Shown: positions 35,460 to 44,861, numbered from the stretch's first letter. The stretch: 64,000 nucleotides of DNA from Candidatus Hydrogenedentota bacterium (GCA_029552745.1 JAKPDK010000070.1:468813-532812), one strand, 5' to 3'. Made by a program: numbers and translations. The notes: a model not told the origin generated them from the sequence alone.

Positions 35460-35489
35460 TTGACTATAGAGGATTGTGTTTGTTAATAT
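35460..35489 (+). promoter_or_regulatory. Sigma-70-type promoter for the ABC exporter operon
   Basis: TTGACT at 35460-35465, an 18-base spacer, and TAATAT at 35484-35489. It follows the pssA stop codon directly and would give a leader of about 95 bases before the GTG at 35592. It marks a new transcription unit for the ATPase, permease and TPR genes. Confidence 0.55.
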
Positions 35490-35512
35490 GCCGAGCCGTT
35501 ATGCTTCAAGTG

Positions 35513-35539
35513 TGCGGACAACAGAATAGGTTGTTCGCA
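35513..35539 (+). promoter_or_regulatory. Leader hairpin upstream of the ABC exporter operon
   Basis: TGCGGACAAC and GTTGTTCGCA pair over 10 positions (one G-U) around a 7-base loop, AGAATAG. It lies in the leader between the promoter and the GTG start. No T-run follows, so it is not a terminator. It could be a protein-binding or mRNA-stability element. Confidence 0.4.
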
Positions 35540-35591
35540 TGAACCTTCCGACCAATAGGCGCCAACTGGCCTAACAGAGAGGTGTGTTTAC

Positions 35592-36542
35592 GTGTCGGCT
35601 GTAATCGAAACAGAAGCTTTGACAAAGGTGTACGAAGGGGCACTCAAAGGGCAAGACGTTCATGCCCTAAAAGGAGTCTCGCTGACAATCAATCGGGGAG
35701 AAATCTTTGCTTACCTAGGACCAAATGGTTCGGGCAAGACGACGACAATCAAACTACTCCTCGGATTGATTTTTCCCACGTCAGGAACGCTGCGGATCTT
35801 GGGTAAAACCGACATCAATTCTGCAGCCGTAAAACGTAATATTGGCTATTTGCCTGAAGGTGCCTATTATCCTGAGTTTTTGGAAGGGGAAGAGGTGCTT
35901 CGGTTCTATGGCCAACTTTACGGTATGGGAGGGCGCGAGCTCGAGCGCAGAATATCCGAAGTGCTCGATACGGTAGGATTAACGCATGCTCGAAGACGTC
36001 TTGTGAGAGGATACTCTAAGGGAATGCGTCAGAGGATTGGTTTGGCACAAGCGTTGTTGAGCGATCCGCAAATTTTAATTCTGGATGAGCCTACGACGGG
36101 TCTTGATCCAATTGCCCGTAAAGAAATCCGCGATATTCTTGTTGAACTGCGTGATCGTGGCAAGACCTTGTTTGTTTCGAGCCATGAGCTTCTTGAAATC
36201 GAACTTATTAGCAATCGTGTTGGTATTTTGTTCGAAGGTGAACTTAAGACACTTGGAACGATTGACGAGTTGTTGACAGATCGAGACGTTACTGTTGAAA
36301 TTGAAAACACCACCACGGAGAAACTCGCGAAATTCTCCGAGGTGGGTGTCGCGATAGAAGACAGCGTCGACAATCGATATCTGTTGCGAATTCCGGCGGA
36401 TACGTCAGTTTTCAAAGTTTTGGATATGTGTCGGGATATGGAAATCAAGTTAGTTAGTGTTCGGCCTAGACGCGAAACACTGGAAGAGTTGTTTGTGCGT
36501 GTGGTCGGTGCTGCGGGAAAAGTTAAGGAAAACGTCCAATGA
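35592..36542 (+). CDS. ABC transporter ATP-binding protein
   Basis: A 316-residue ATPase of the ABC-2 exporter class. Walker A is GPNGSGKTTT at about residues 43-52, the signature is YSKGMRQRIGLAQALL near 138-153, Walker B with D-loop is LILDEPTTGLDP near 160, and the switch His is in FVSSHELLE. A C-terminal extension of about 90 residues is typical of the drug/gliding/NosF-like subfamily. The start is a GTG with GAGAGGTG upstream. The stop codon overlaps the permease start by ATGA. The substrate is unknown. Confidence 0.93.
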   Translation: MSAVIETEALTKVYEGALKGQDVHALKGVSLTINRGEIFAYLGPNGSGKTTTIKLLLGLIFPTSGTLRILGKTDINSAAVKRNIGYLPEGAYYPEFLEGEEVLRFYGQLYGMGGRELERRISEVLDTVGLTHARRRLVRGYSKGMRQRIGLAQALLSDPQILILDEPTTGLDPIARKEIRDILVELRDRGKTLFVSSHELLEIELISNRVGILFEGELKTLGTIDELLTDRDVTVEIENTTTEKLAKFSEVGVAIEDSVDNRYLLRIPADTSVFKVLDMCRDMEIKLVSVRPRRETLEELFVRVVGAAGKVKENVQ

Positions 36543-37387
36543 CGAATCTACTCACTTACCTGCGTGGGCCTTGGGCCATTGCTGTTTATACGTGGCGGGA
36601 AGGTATGCGGAAGAAAACGTTGGTGGGTTTTTTAATCTTAAGCCTGCTAGTGATTTTCGGTTCCAACTTTGTGACGGCCTTCTTGTACGAGAGTGGCGGT
36701 TCCGAGGGTCCCACATCCGATGTAGACACCAAATTGATCAAAGACATTTGCATAACAGCTATTGCCATTTTCGGTATTTTGATTACCATATTTATATCTG
36801 CTTCTGTTGTGCCGACAGAAGTCGAAAACAAAGTAATTTACACTGTCCTGTCGAAACCTGTGCGTCGTTTCCAGTACCTTTTTGGAAAATTTGTCGGGGT
36901 TCAGTTAATCGTTTTGTTAAATCTTTGCTTGATGGGGATCCTGTTTTTCTTTGCCCTTTATTTTAAAGAGAGGGTTTGGCCAACGTTGCTCCTTTGGTCG
37001 TTACTCGTCACCTATTTTGAATTTCTTATCGTTTCCGCTTTTACTTTTGCGGTTTCGTGTACGGCTTCTTCTTCCGTGCTACCTACGATAGCCGGTTTGT
37101 TCATTTATATAACGGGGTACTTGTGTGAGTATTTGAAGGACACAGCTGAACGTGCTGGGCAAACTACTCAAGTCTTGGATGCACTGATCGGCAAAATTGC
37201 ATACGGTTTGTACTTTGTGTTGCCCAACCTGAAGGCGTTCAGCCGAATAGAAAAACAGATTGTTTATGCTCAACCAAATGATCCGGTTCAGGCAGAACTG
37301 ATCCCGCAACTCATATTACTCAGTTTAGTGTATTGTTTTGCCGGTTACATTCTTGCCTATTGGATTTTCCGGCGAAGGGAGCTGTAG
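36539..37387 (+). CDS. ABC-2 type transporter permease
   Basis: A 282-residue membrane protein with about six hydrophobic spans (around 30-50, 65-90, 118-145, 155-175, 180-200 and 260-278) in the ABC-2 permease arrangement. A conserved NKVIYTVLSKPVRRFQYLFGK cytoplasmic coupling segment lies near residue 95-115. It pairs with the ATPase encoded immediately upstream, with which it shares four bases. The downstream TPR gene begins 7 bases after its stop codon. It is probably an exporter or gliding/secretion-type system. Substrate unknown. Confidence 0.9.
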   Translation: MTNLLTYLRGPWAIAVYTWREGMRKKTLVGFLILSLLVIFGSNFVTAFLYESGGSEGPTSDVDTKLIKDICITAIAIFGILITIFISASVVPTEVENKVIYTVLSKPVRRFQYLFGKFVGVQLIVLLNLCLMGILFFFALYFKERVWPTLLLWSLLVTYFEFLIVSAFTFAVSCTASSSVLPTIAGLFIYITGYLCEYLKDTAERAGQTTQVLDALIGKIAYGLYFVLPNLKAFSRIEKQIVYAQPNDPVQAELIPQLILLSLVYCFAGYILAYWIFRRREL

Positions 37388-37394
37388 TTCAGGC

Positions 37395-39248
37395 ATGAAC
37401 AAGAACCCAAACCTGAAATTAGGTCTGCTTTTTGCTTTAGCCGTGCTCGTGGGAGCGTTTTTTGGCACACGAGTTGATCACTTGAGCGAAAGTGAAGATT
37501 TCTTTAAATGGTTGATTAGTGCCTCTACTCAGATTCGCCTGAACCAAACTCTGGAGACTCTGGCATCGGATGGGTCTGATTCAAAAAAGGTAGAATACAA
37601 AGATAAAGAATTATTCGATGCTGTTAGCCAAAAAGCCGAGGAGCGGCTTCCGGACTTAGTTCAGGAAGATCCGGAAGAAAGCAAGTTACCCAAATTGGTC
37701 CAATATGCGGTGCCCCCTCCGAAACTGGTAGAAGTAGGGCAAGGTTCGGATATGTTCCTGCCAGACCCTGTGGAACAGCGCAGAAGGCTTTCTGCTCTGT
37801 GGAAATTTGCAAAAAGTTCCGATTTGGCTCCGGAGCGTGCGTTGTTTAAGCAATATCTCCGAGGTAAACAACTGGCTAGTGTGGGATCGCAGTTTGATAT
37901 CGACACAATCTATGGTGGGGGGGATATTTCTGTCAGCTTGACCAATCTCTTTTTCGGCTTTCGCAAGATGGCGGCCAACCTGCTTTGGCTAGAGTCTGAT
38001 AAGTATTGGCATCAGGGCGAGTACTACAAAATGTTACCGGTGATGCATGCAACCGTGAAGCTGGATCCCAATTTTATCGACGCCTACCTCATCGGTGCAT
38101 GGCACCTTGCCTATAATGCCACTTATGATCTTCCAAACACGCCGCCGGAAATGAAACGATGGAATCCGCGGTTCCGTGCCCGCGTGGGTCAGAAAGAGTC
38201 CTTTTATCACGAAGCCATCTTGTTCTTGCTGGACGGTATAAGTAAGAACCCCACCAATTACAAGCTTTATTTTGACTTGGGATTTGCTATTTACAGCGAA
38301 AAAATGAATGACCTGCCCAATGCCGTGAAATATTTGACGATGGCGCACAGACAACCACACGATTCGTGGGTACCGCGTATGCTTTACCGTGCCATGATGA
38401 AGAATGGGCAGTACGAGGAATCTTTGGCAGGATACGAGAAATACCGAGAGTGGGCGATATCGCAAGGTCGAAATGTTGAAAATGTGAATCGCTTTATTGA
38501 GTACAACAAAGCGTACATACAAGAAAGGGAAGCTAACAAAGCATTTGCTGATGCAAACTCTTTGCGGGAACAAGCGGCTCAGTTAAGAAAACAGGCAGAA
38601 GATGCGCGGGCCGTTGGAAATGGTGATGTCGCGAGTCAGCAAGAAAAAAAAGCGGAAGAGCTTGAACAAGAGGCTTCTCAACGAGAAGCCAAAGCCCGGG
38701 AACATATCGAGCAAGCGCGTAAAATATGGAAAACGGTAGCCGACCGGGAGCAGGACCCACTCGCAGAAGGGCGACTGATTCGACTTCAGGTTGACGAACT
38801 GTTGCGGAAGGGGGACTACGTGGAAGCATTAGCGTTGCTGGATTATGCCCGGTTCCAAAGCAACGACCTTTGGCAAGAGTTTACGGATTTTATCATTGAA
38901 GTTAAACAAAAGTATGGCGTTCCTTTGAACTTGTCGGAACAGAAGGATGTTTTTCGCAAGAGGATCGCGAGCGCATATGCGGACCGTGTCATCAACGGAG
39001 TAACATTCGAGTTTCGCGATGACGGTTGGTACGACAAAACGTATAACGGCCAACCTTTAACATTGCTTCAAGACGGTTCTCCTGACTTAAAGGCACTCCT
39101 GGAATCTGATCCTTCGTTACAGTCTGTGCTCGATTTGGCAAGATTGATTGAGAATTATACTGACATAGCCGATTTGGTCAACTTGGGTGATCGTGTTGTC
39201 TTTTCAAAAGACGGTGTCTGGTATAGTTATCAGGTTTCGAAGAGCTAG
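37395..39248 (+). CDS. Membrane-anchored TPR and coiled-coil protein linked to the ABC exporter
   Basis: A 617-residue protein from ATG 37395. The start is chosen because it puts the hydrophobic anchor (LKLGLLFALAVLVGAFFG) at the N-terminus. The extracytoplasmic part has a disordered stretch (about 60-150) and then TPR-like units (FRKMAANLLWLESDKYWHQG, YKLYFDLGFAIYSEKMNDLP). A long charged coiled coil at about 375-440 is rich in EQAAQLRKQAEDARA-like heptads. A smaller alpha/beta C-terminus follows. I recognise no named family. Being 7 bases downstream of the permease it probably serves that exporter. Confidence 0.8.
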   Translation: MNKNPNLKLGLLFALAVLVGAFFGTRVDHLSESEDFFKWLISASTQIRLNQTLETLASDGSDSKKVEYKDKELFDAVSQKAEERLPDLVQEDPEESKLPKLVQYAVPPPKLVEVGQGSDMFLPDPVEQRRRLSALWKFAKSSDLAPERALFKQYLRGKQLASVGSQFDIDTIYGGGDISVSLTNLFFGFRKMAANLLWLESDKYWHQGEYYKMLPVMHATVKLDPNFIDAYLIGAWHLAYNATYDLPNTPPEMKRWNPRFRARVGQKESFYHEAILFLLDGISKNPTNYKLYFDLGFAIYSEKMNDLPNAVKYLTMAHRQPHDSWVPRMLYRAMMKNGQYEESLAGYEKYREWAISQGRNVENVNRFIEYNKAYIQEREANKAFADANSLREQAAQLRKQAEDARAVGNGDVASQQEKKAEELEQEASQREAKAREHIEQARKIWKTVADREQDPLAEGRLIRLQVDELLRKGDYVEALALLDYARFQSNDLWQEFTDFIIEVKQKYGVPLNLSEQKDVFRKRIASAYADRVINGVTFEFRDDGWYDKTYNGQPLTLLQDGSPDLKALLESDPSLQSVLDLARLIENYTDIADLVNLGDRVVFSKDGVWYSYQVSKS

Positions 39249-39306
39249 TTCTTTTAGTTCTTTTTTATAATTGTTTCCGGTTTTCCAGCCGAGGCAAATT
39301 CCACCG

Positions 39307-39978
39307 ATGCAAGGGGCTGCCTTTAGAATCTGCGAGAATTTGAAACAAGTGCGCCATCGTATTGATGAGGCGGCTCGCAGAGTGGGGAGGAACCCGGATT
39401 CCGTACGCTTGGTTGCCGTAACGAAGTCAGTTGGCACAGAAGAAATCCGGATTTTGTACGATCAGGGCGTCCGTGAGTTTGGGGAGAACCGGGTAAAAGA
39501 AGCGTCAGCAAAATTGGCTTTGGTGGCGCTTGACGGGTGTGTCTGGCATATGATCGGGACCATTCAGTCCCGAAAAGCGAGACAAGTCGCACAATTGTTT
39601 GATTGCGTGGATTCTTTGGATCGCCTGGAACTTGCACAAGAGCTAAATAAACAGTGCGAGCGACACGGAAAGAAGATGCCCGTGCTCATTCAGGTGAATA
39701 CGACAGGAGAGACAACGAAGCACGGCTTCTCACCTGCTGAGCTTTCCGACGTAATCGCCCAAATCAGGCAGTTGTCGCATCTCGACGTACAAGGATTGAT
39801 GACGATGGCACCGCTTGTTGACGATCCTGAGAAAGCGCGTCCCGCGTTTGCTTTATTGCGGAAGTTAGCTGAGAAGTTTGAGTTGCCTGAGCTGTCAATG
39901 GGTATGAGCAATGATTATACGGTCGCTGTGGAAGAAGGGGCAACCCAAGTCCGTATTGGGACGGCGCTCTTTCAGTAA
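39307..39978 (+). CDS. YggS-family pyridoxal phosphate homeostasis protein
   Basis: A 223-residue single-domain PLP protein of the YggS/PROSC type. The start at ATG 39307 is preferred over an upstream TTG at 39271 because the extra residues are not family-like. The PLP lysine is in VRLVAVTKSV, followed by FGENRVKEA, WHMIGTIQSRKAR, and a late LSMGMSNDYTVAVEEGATQVRIG, all family hallmarks. Proteins of this type buffer pyridoxal phosphate and influence amino-acid pools. It precedes pheS by 14 bases. Confidence 0.94.
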   Translation: MQGAAFRICENLKQVRHRIDEAARRVGRNPDSVRLVAVTKSVGTEEIRILYDQGVREFGENRVKEASAKLALVALDGCVWHMIGTIQSRKARQVAQLFDCVDSLDRLELAQELNKQCERHGKKMPVLIQVNTTGETTKHGFSPAELSDVIAQIRQLSHLDVQGLMTMAPLVDDPEKARPAFALLRKLAEKFELPELSMGMSNDYTVAVEEGATQVRIGTALFQ

Positions 39979-39992
39979 CGGTATCTAGAAAA

Positions 39993-41015
39993 ATGTATGG
40001 CACTGTGGGGAGTGAACGAATTGCAATGAGACAAAAGCTCGAAGAATTACGCACTAATGCGCTAAAAGAGATTGACGAGGTTTCCGACCTTTCCCAGTTG
40101 GAAGCATTACGGGTGCGTATCCTAGGACGTAAAGGAAGTCTCACAGAGATCTTGAGGGGGCTCGGTCAGATTCCCTTGGAGGAAAGACGTGTCTTGGGTC
40201 AAATGGCAAACGAGTTGAAGGGCGTCTTGCAGGAGGCTATGGATTCCAAGAAGAAAGCCCTTGAGGCATCGGGGAAAGCCTCCGCAAAAGAGATGGCTCT
40301 GGACGTAACGTTACCTGGGCGTCGTCCGCCCAAGGGGCATCCGCATCCTGTAATGCAGGTGGCGGAAGAGATTGTGGAGATCTTTGCCGAGCTGGGCTTT
40401 CAAGTAGCATCAGGACCGGATGTGGAATTGGAGTATTATAATTTCGATAGTTTGAATACCCCAAAAGATCACCCGGCGCGAGATCTCCACGATACGTTTT
40501 TTGTAAAACCAGGCGTCGTACTGCGGACGCAGACTTCGCCTGTCCAGATGCGGGTGATGGAAAAGACTCCTCCGCCGGTTGCTATTGTCGCCCCCGGGCG
40601 CGTTTATCGCGTGGATGCTGACGCTACCCATAGTCCGATGTTTTACCAGATCGAAGGACTGTTGGTAGACAAAGGGGTTAGTTTTGCTGACTTGAAGGGC
40701 ACTCTTATTTATTTCCTGCGTCGCTTTTTCGGCAAAGGAACGAAGGTAAGATTTCGCCCGCACTATTTTCCGTTTACGGAACCTTCTGCAGAAGTGGACG
40801 TGCTGTGGAAAACAGATAAGGGAGAGAAATGGCTTGAGATTTTGGGCTGCGGCATGGTGCATCCGGAAGTGTTTAAGTATGCCAAGTATGATTATGAAAA
40901 ATACACCGGTTACGCCTTCGGGATGGGCGTCGACCGCATAGCAATGGCACGTTATTCCATTAATAGCATACATTACCTGTACGAAAACGACTTACGTTTT
41001 TTGGAGCAGTTCTAA
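39993..41015 (+). CDS. pheS: Phenylalanine-tRNA ligase alpha subunit
   Basis: A 340-residue class II aminoacyl-tRNA synthetase subunit; with PheT it forms the alpha2-beta2 enzyme. The N-terminal coiled coil precedes the catalytic core: DVTLPGRRPPKGHPHPV, FQVASGPDVELEYYNFDSLN, RDLHDTFFV, LRTQTSPVQMRVM (motif 2 region), and GFGMGVDRIAM-type motif 3 (AFGMGVDRIAMARY). The internal ATG at 40026 (MRQKLEELR) fits the family start well, so the first 11 residues are uncertain. pheT follows after one base. Confidence 0.96.
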   Translation: MYGTVGSERIAMRQKLEELRTNALKEIDEVSDLSQLEALRVRILGRKGSLTEILRGLGQIPLEERRVLGQMANELKGVLQEAMDSKKKALEASGKASAKEMALDVTLPGRRPPKGHPHPVMQVAEEIVEIFAELGFQVASGPDVELEYYNFDSLNTPKDHPARDLHDTFFVKPGVVLRTQTSPVQMRVMEKTPPPVAIVAPGRVYRVDADATHSPMFYQIEGLLVDKGVSFADLKGTLIYFLRRFFGKGTKVRFRPHYFPFTEPSAEVDVLWKTDKGEKWLEILGCGMVHPEVFKYAKYDYEKYTGYAFGMGVDRIAMARYSINSIHYLYENDLRFLEQF

Positions 41016-41016
41016 A

Positions 41017-43413
41017 ATGCGCGTATCGTTAAATTGGCTTAACGAGTTTGTGAATATTGACTTGGAGCCGTCCGAGCTGGCGCACAAGCTTATGATGCTG
41101 GGGTTGGACGTGGAATCTGTCGACTATTTGGGTGCTGAGATTAGCAATGTGGTGGTCGGGAAAATTCTATCCATTGAACCTCACCCTGCTGCCGATAAAC
41201 TTGTAGTCTGTCAGACGGATATAGGAGAAGGGGACCCACTTCAAATCGTATGTGGTGCTAAAAACATGAGTGTGGGGGATAAGGTGCCCACAGCCAAGGT
41301 CGGCGCGACGCTTCCCGGCGGGATAACCATAGGCCGACGTAAGATGCGCGGTATTGAATCGTGTGGAATGATGTGCTCGGGTAAAGAACTGGGCGTAAGC
41401 GATGATCAAGAGGGGCTTCTTATTTTATCACCCGATGCGCCTATCGGTGCGGATATATGTGTGGTACTAGGATTGGACGACTACGTCTTTGATATAGAGA
41501 TTACCCCAAACCGCGGTGATTGGGCCGGAATGATCGGTGTTGCCCGTGACCTGGCTGCTGCGTTCGGTTCGGAATTGCACATCCCATCTGCGGAAGTTGA
41601 GGAAAACGACCAATGTGTTGAAAATTATTCTTCCGTGGTGATTGAAGATACATTGGGTTGTCCTCGCTACATAGGCAGAGTCCTCCTTGATGTCGAGATT
41701 AAGCCTTCTCCTGAATGGATGCAACAACGTTTGAGAGCGGCCGGTCAAAGGCCCATCAACAATATTGTAGATATCACCAATTACATCATGTTAGAGACCG
41801 GCCAACCTCTTCATGCCTTCGATTATGATAAGCTGATTGAAAATCGGATTGTTGTTCGCCGCGCACGACCGGCAGAATCTTTACGAACAATTGACGGAAT
41901 AGTGCGACCACTATCGCCTGAAATGCTAGTTATTGCAGACGCGCAAAATCCTGTGGCCTTGGCTGGCATAATGGGGGGCGCCGACACTGAAGTGACCGAG
42001 GCGACAAAACGCGTTTTTCTCGAGAGCGCATTTTTCGACCCTATAACTATCCGCCGGACAGCTAAGGCACTTAGCTTGATGACCGAGGCCGCTCAGCGTT
42101 TTCAGCGTGGGGCAGACCCGGAAATGACAAAATTTGCCATTAATAGAGCCGCTAGACTGATGAAAGAGCTCGCAGGTGCTACAGTCACCACCGGTCTGCT
42201 CGATGTTTACCCCAATCCGAAACCTACGAAAGAGATCACGCTCCGTTTCGCACGGACGAATCTCCTGCTGGGAACTAATATCCCGTCGGGGGAACAAACG
42301 CGTTACCTTAAAGGGCTGGGCTTCGTTCCAACTCAAACAGGTGAGAATTCTGCGGTTTTTTGTGTGCCTTCGTGGCGTCATGACTGCCAGCAGGAAGCGG
42401 ACCTTATTGAAGAAATCGCCCGTTTGTATGGGTATGATCTTCTGGAGACTCCTTTGCCTGTGGTGCGTAGATCTGATCAGGTATTTGCCCCAGAGGAAAA
42501 ACGGACGAAAGGCCTGCGCCACAGGTTGCTTGAGTCTGGTTTGACAGAAATGATGAATATGACGTTCATCTCGCCAAAGGATATAACCCAGGCGTGTTTG
42601 CCCGATACGTACCTGGATATGGTCAAACTAGCGAACCCCTTGTCGGAAAACTATTCCGGTATGAGGACAAGCCTTTTGCCGGGTATTATTCGTGCGGCAG
42701 CCCATTCTGCCCGCAGAGGAATAGAGGATATATGCGTATTTGAAATAGGTCCGGTATATCGTCCGCAACCAGACGCTGACCTACCCAAGGAGTCTCTTCA
42801 TCTTGCCATCTTACTAAGCGGCTCTCTGGGTGGCAAACATTGGAGTTCTCCGCTTAGAAATGTTGACTTCTACGATATCAAGGGATATGTCGAGCTAGTT
42901 TTTGAATATTTCGGAGATGTGCCCGTTTGTGAAACAGCGGATTTTGGACCGTTGGACCCCCGTGAAGCGGCTAGGGTGGCATTAGGGGACATTCCGGTGG
43001 GTTGGATGGGCAGGCTCAATCGTAAGGTAACGGCGACTTACGATTTAGAAAAACCGGTCTATGTTGCCGAGTTGAATTTGGAGCCTTTACTTGGCCGAGA
43101 ATGGCAGACTCCAACCTTTGAGCCTATACCAGCTTTTCCTGCGGCACTGAGAGATCTTGCGGTTGTCGTTGACCAGTCTGTACCTGCGGCGGCAATTCTG
43201 GAGACTGTAAAGTTGTCAAGGGGGACAAGTTTGGTGGACGTGAGAGTTTTTGACGTGTATGTGGGAAACCAAATCCCTCCGGGAAAGAAGAGCGTAGCCC
43301 TTGCACTAAAATTCCAGTCCATGGAACGTACCCTTACGGAAGATGAAGTTCAGGAATCTTGTGATACTATCTTACGCAAACTAAAACAAGAGTTTGGTGC
43401 CGAATTGCGTTGA
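41017..43413 (+). CDS. pheT: Phenylalanine-tRNA ligase beta subunit
   Basis: A 798-residue subunit with the full bacterial architecture. It has an N-terminal B1 domain, an EMAP/tRNA-binding domain (about 40-150, with VVGKILSIEPHPAADKL), the B3/B4 editing region (about 205-390), the B5 domain, a catalytic-like core and a C-terminal ferredoxin-fold anticodon-binding domain (about 700-798, FPAALRDLAVVVDQSVPAA). Length is normal. The TGA stop overlaps the TTG start of the coiled-coil gene. Confidence 0.97.
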   Translation: MRVSLNWLNEFVNIDLEPSELAHKLMMLGLDVESVDYLGAEISNVVVGKILSIEPHPAADKLVVCQTDIGEGDPLQIVCGAKNMSVGDKVPTAKVGATLPGGITIGRRKMRGIESCGMMCSGKELGVSDDQEGLLILSPDAPIGADICVVLGLDDYVFDIEITPNRGDWAGMIGVARDLAAAFGSELHIPSAEVEENDQCVENYSSVVIEDTLGCPRYIGRVLLDVEIKPSPEWMQQRLRAAGQRPINNIVDITNYIMLETGQPLHAFDYDKLIENRIVVRRARPAESLRTIDGIVRPLSPEMLVIADAQNPVALAGIMGGADTEVTEATKRVFLESAFFDPITIRRTAKALSLMTEAAQRFQRGADPEMTKFAINRAARLMKELAGATVTTGLLDVYPNPKPTKEITLRFARTNLLLGTNIPSGEQTRYLKGLGFVPTQTGENSAVFCVPSWRHDCQQEADLIEEIARLYGYDLLETPLPVVRRSDQVFAPEEKRTKGLRHRLLESGLTEMMNMTFISPKDITQACLPDTYLDMVKLANPLSENYSGMRTSLLPGIIRAAAHSARRGIEDICVFEIGPVYRPQPDADLPKESLHLAILLSGSLGGKHWSSPLRNVDFYDIKGYVELVFEYFGDVPVCETADFGPLDPREAARVALGDIPVGWMGRLNRKVTATYDLEKPVYVAELNLEPLLGREWQTPTFEPIPAFPAALRDLAVVVDQSVPAAAILETVKLSRGTSLVDVRVFDVYVGNQIPPGKKSVALALKFQSMERTLTEDEVQESCDTILRKLKQEFGAELR

Positions 43414-43706
43414 ACCCGCTTATCAAAAGACAAATAGATCTACTGCTTGACACAATTGCCGAGATATCAGCTTGTCTTGATAATGCCAAATCCCATATTA
43501 GCCAACTAACCAAAGAACGCGATAAATTAATCCAAGAACAATGGCGACTCAAGAAACAGGTCAGCACCTTTCAACGTGTATCAGAGGAGTATGATAAAGT
43601 CTGCTCTGACGTTGAGACGAAAGAACATCTTATAGACTCACTGAAACAAGGGTTAAATGATCTGCTCGAGAAGGTGAAGAGGTTGCGGGGGGGAATAAAA
43701 GAGTGA
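43410..43706 (+). CDS. Small coiled-coil protein upstream of zapA (ZapB-like by context)
   Basis: A 98-residue protein that is almost entirely predicted coiled coil, with heptad-like runs such as LLDTIAEISACLDNAKSHIS and KEHLIDSLKQGLNDLLEKVK. It has no membrane span or catalytic motif. The start is TTG overlapping the pheT stop codon, and its own stop overlaps the GTG of zapA (GTGA). Being sandwiched translationally between pheT and zapA, and being a short coiled coil, it is a candidate ZapB-type partner of ZapA, but sequence similarity to ZapB is not something I can show. Confidence 0.75.
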   Translation: MNPLIKRQIDLLLDTIAEISACLDNAKSHISQLTKERDKLIQEQWRLKKQVSTFQRVSEEYDKVCSDVETKEHLIDSLKQGLNDLLEKVKRLRGGIKE

Positions 43707-44020
43707 GCGCCGACGAGAGCTATATTGAGTGTCGTATTGCTGGCGTTAATTTAAGAGTACCTGTCTGTCAAGATGAAAGCACCACAAAACGAATTGTAGA
43801 ACTTGTAAACAAAAGACTGAAAGAGATTGAGTCCGCAAGTTCACGCATTGACACCCAAAAGTTTGCGCTGCTGGCTGCTTACAGTTTTGCCACCGAGCTG
43901 CAAGACCTTATGGATAGGCAAGCTCAAGAGGAAAGGTCTTTGGCGAGGTTATTGGAAGAGGTTGGCAAGTCGCTCAGGGAATTGCTGGAGAAAGCCCAAG
44001 AACTCGAGGAACAGGAGTAA
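43703..44020 (+). CDS. zapA: Cell division protein ZapA
   Basis: A 105-residue ZapA-type protein that bundles and crosslinks FtsZ filaments. The N-terminal beta-rich head (SYIECRIAGVNLRVPVCQDE) precedes helix 1 (KRIVELVNKRLKEIESAS), then KFALLAAYSFATELQDLMD, and a C-terminal coiled-coil tail (LEEVGKSLRELLEKAQELEEQ). The GTG start overlaps the previous stop codon. Its position after pheT is common in many bacteria. A long noncoding stretch follows. Confidence 0.9.
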   Translation: MSADESYIECRIAGVNLRVPVCQDESTTKRIVELVNKRLKEIESASSRIDTQKFALLAAYSFATELQDLMDRQAQEERSLARLLEEVGKSLRELLEKAQELEEQE

Positions 44021-44799
44021 TACGAGTAGTTTTTTTGAGCCTATATAACGTCTGATAATATATATTATGTTAAATATAGACGCATAAATACTGGCTATCT
44101 AGTCATCAGGACTGGTCCGTATGGCAAAAAAGAGTTGCCAAAACCGATATCATGATCTAATCTTTAGTATGAAGTTGATTTCTTAATATATTACCATGTA
44201 GTGACTTACAGACGTAATTCCCAACGTGAAGTCTCGTTATGTCATCATTTTTTCAGTATTGGGTATCCAATATATAGGCTACATAGATGTATTTCATTAT
44301 AGATCAACAGAATATCTTATGGATAGCTATTTACTATTTTAAAACGTAACAGCGCTAAGGGGTCGGCAATTCTCAGTAAGGTGTAAATAAGACATGAATT
44401 GAGAGGTTTGACCTCTTCCCCTCCTCCCCGGTAGGCCTGCGAGAGTGCAATCCCATTCCTGTTCTTTTTCTGGCTATGTTTCTGATGCCAAGTTCTGCAG
44501 ACTACGAGTCCTCGGCAGAAAAACTGCAACCAACCAGGAACGCGAGCTCTTGGGTGTTTGTGCGAGACCTTGCGGGATCAATCCGTATTCTTCAGCGTAT
44601 TTATGGCAAGCCGGCGATTAAGGAACTCCTTGTTCGATGCCCGTCTCGACGTTTCCCATGCTGGATACCGTTTCACTTGTCAGTCAAAGGTTATTTTTGT
44701 ATCAGATAAAGCACATACAAAAACAGTCGCCTTGTCTGTAATCTCTTGAACCCACCCCGTCGTTTACGGTCTCTCTGTGCGATACGGACAAAAAAGAAT
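44021..44799. other. Long noncoding stretch downstream of zapA; possible small RNA
   Basis: About 780 bases without a credible protein; the ORFs at 44476-44749 look like chance frames. The first 300 bases are AT-rich. From about 44400 the composition changes and several complementary arms appear in order: GAGAG (44441-44445) with CTCTT, TTCCTG with CAGGAA, and TTCTGC (44493-44498) with GCAGAA. They would make an elongated rod with an open central bubble. In many bacteria the 6S RNA gene lies beside zapA, so a 6S-like RNA is conceivable, but I see no decisive match. A TTTTTGTAT/ATACAAAAA hairpin lies near 44694-44722. Confidence 0.25.
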
Positions 44800-44842
44800 C
44801 CCCTGCTTTTCCAGTGTGAATCGCAGGGGCAATAAAGTTTTT
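44800..44842. terminator. Bidirectional rho-independent terminator
   Basis: CCCCTGC (44800-44806) and GCAGGGG (44823-44829) form a 7-bp stem. On the minus strand it is followed by ATTCTTTTTTG and so terminates leuA. On the plus strand CAATAAAG and seven T residues follow and would end any transcript crossing from zapA. Confidence 0.7.
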
Positions 44843-44861
44843 TTAGAGTGTTAGCTTATGG

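Noticed and set aside
44476-44749. Two overlapping 63-77 codon ORFs in the gap after zapA
   Set aside because: They overlap in different frames, lack ribosome binding sites and have no domain-like pattern.
44400-44830. tmRNA or RNase P RNA in the gap after zapA
   Set aside because: No tRNA-like end with a TTCGA T-loop stem, no ANDNYALAA-type tag and no RNase P core motifs could be seen on either strand.
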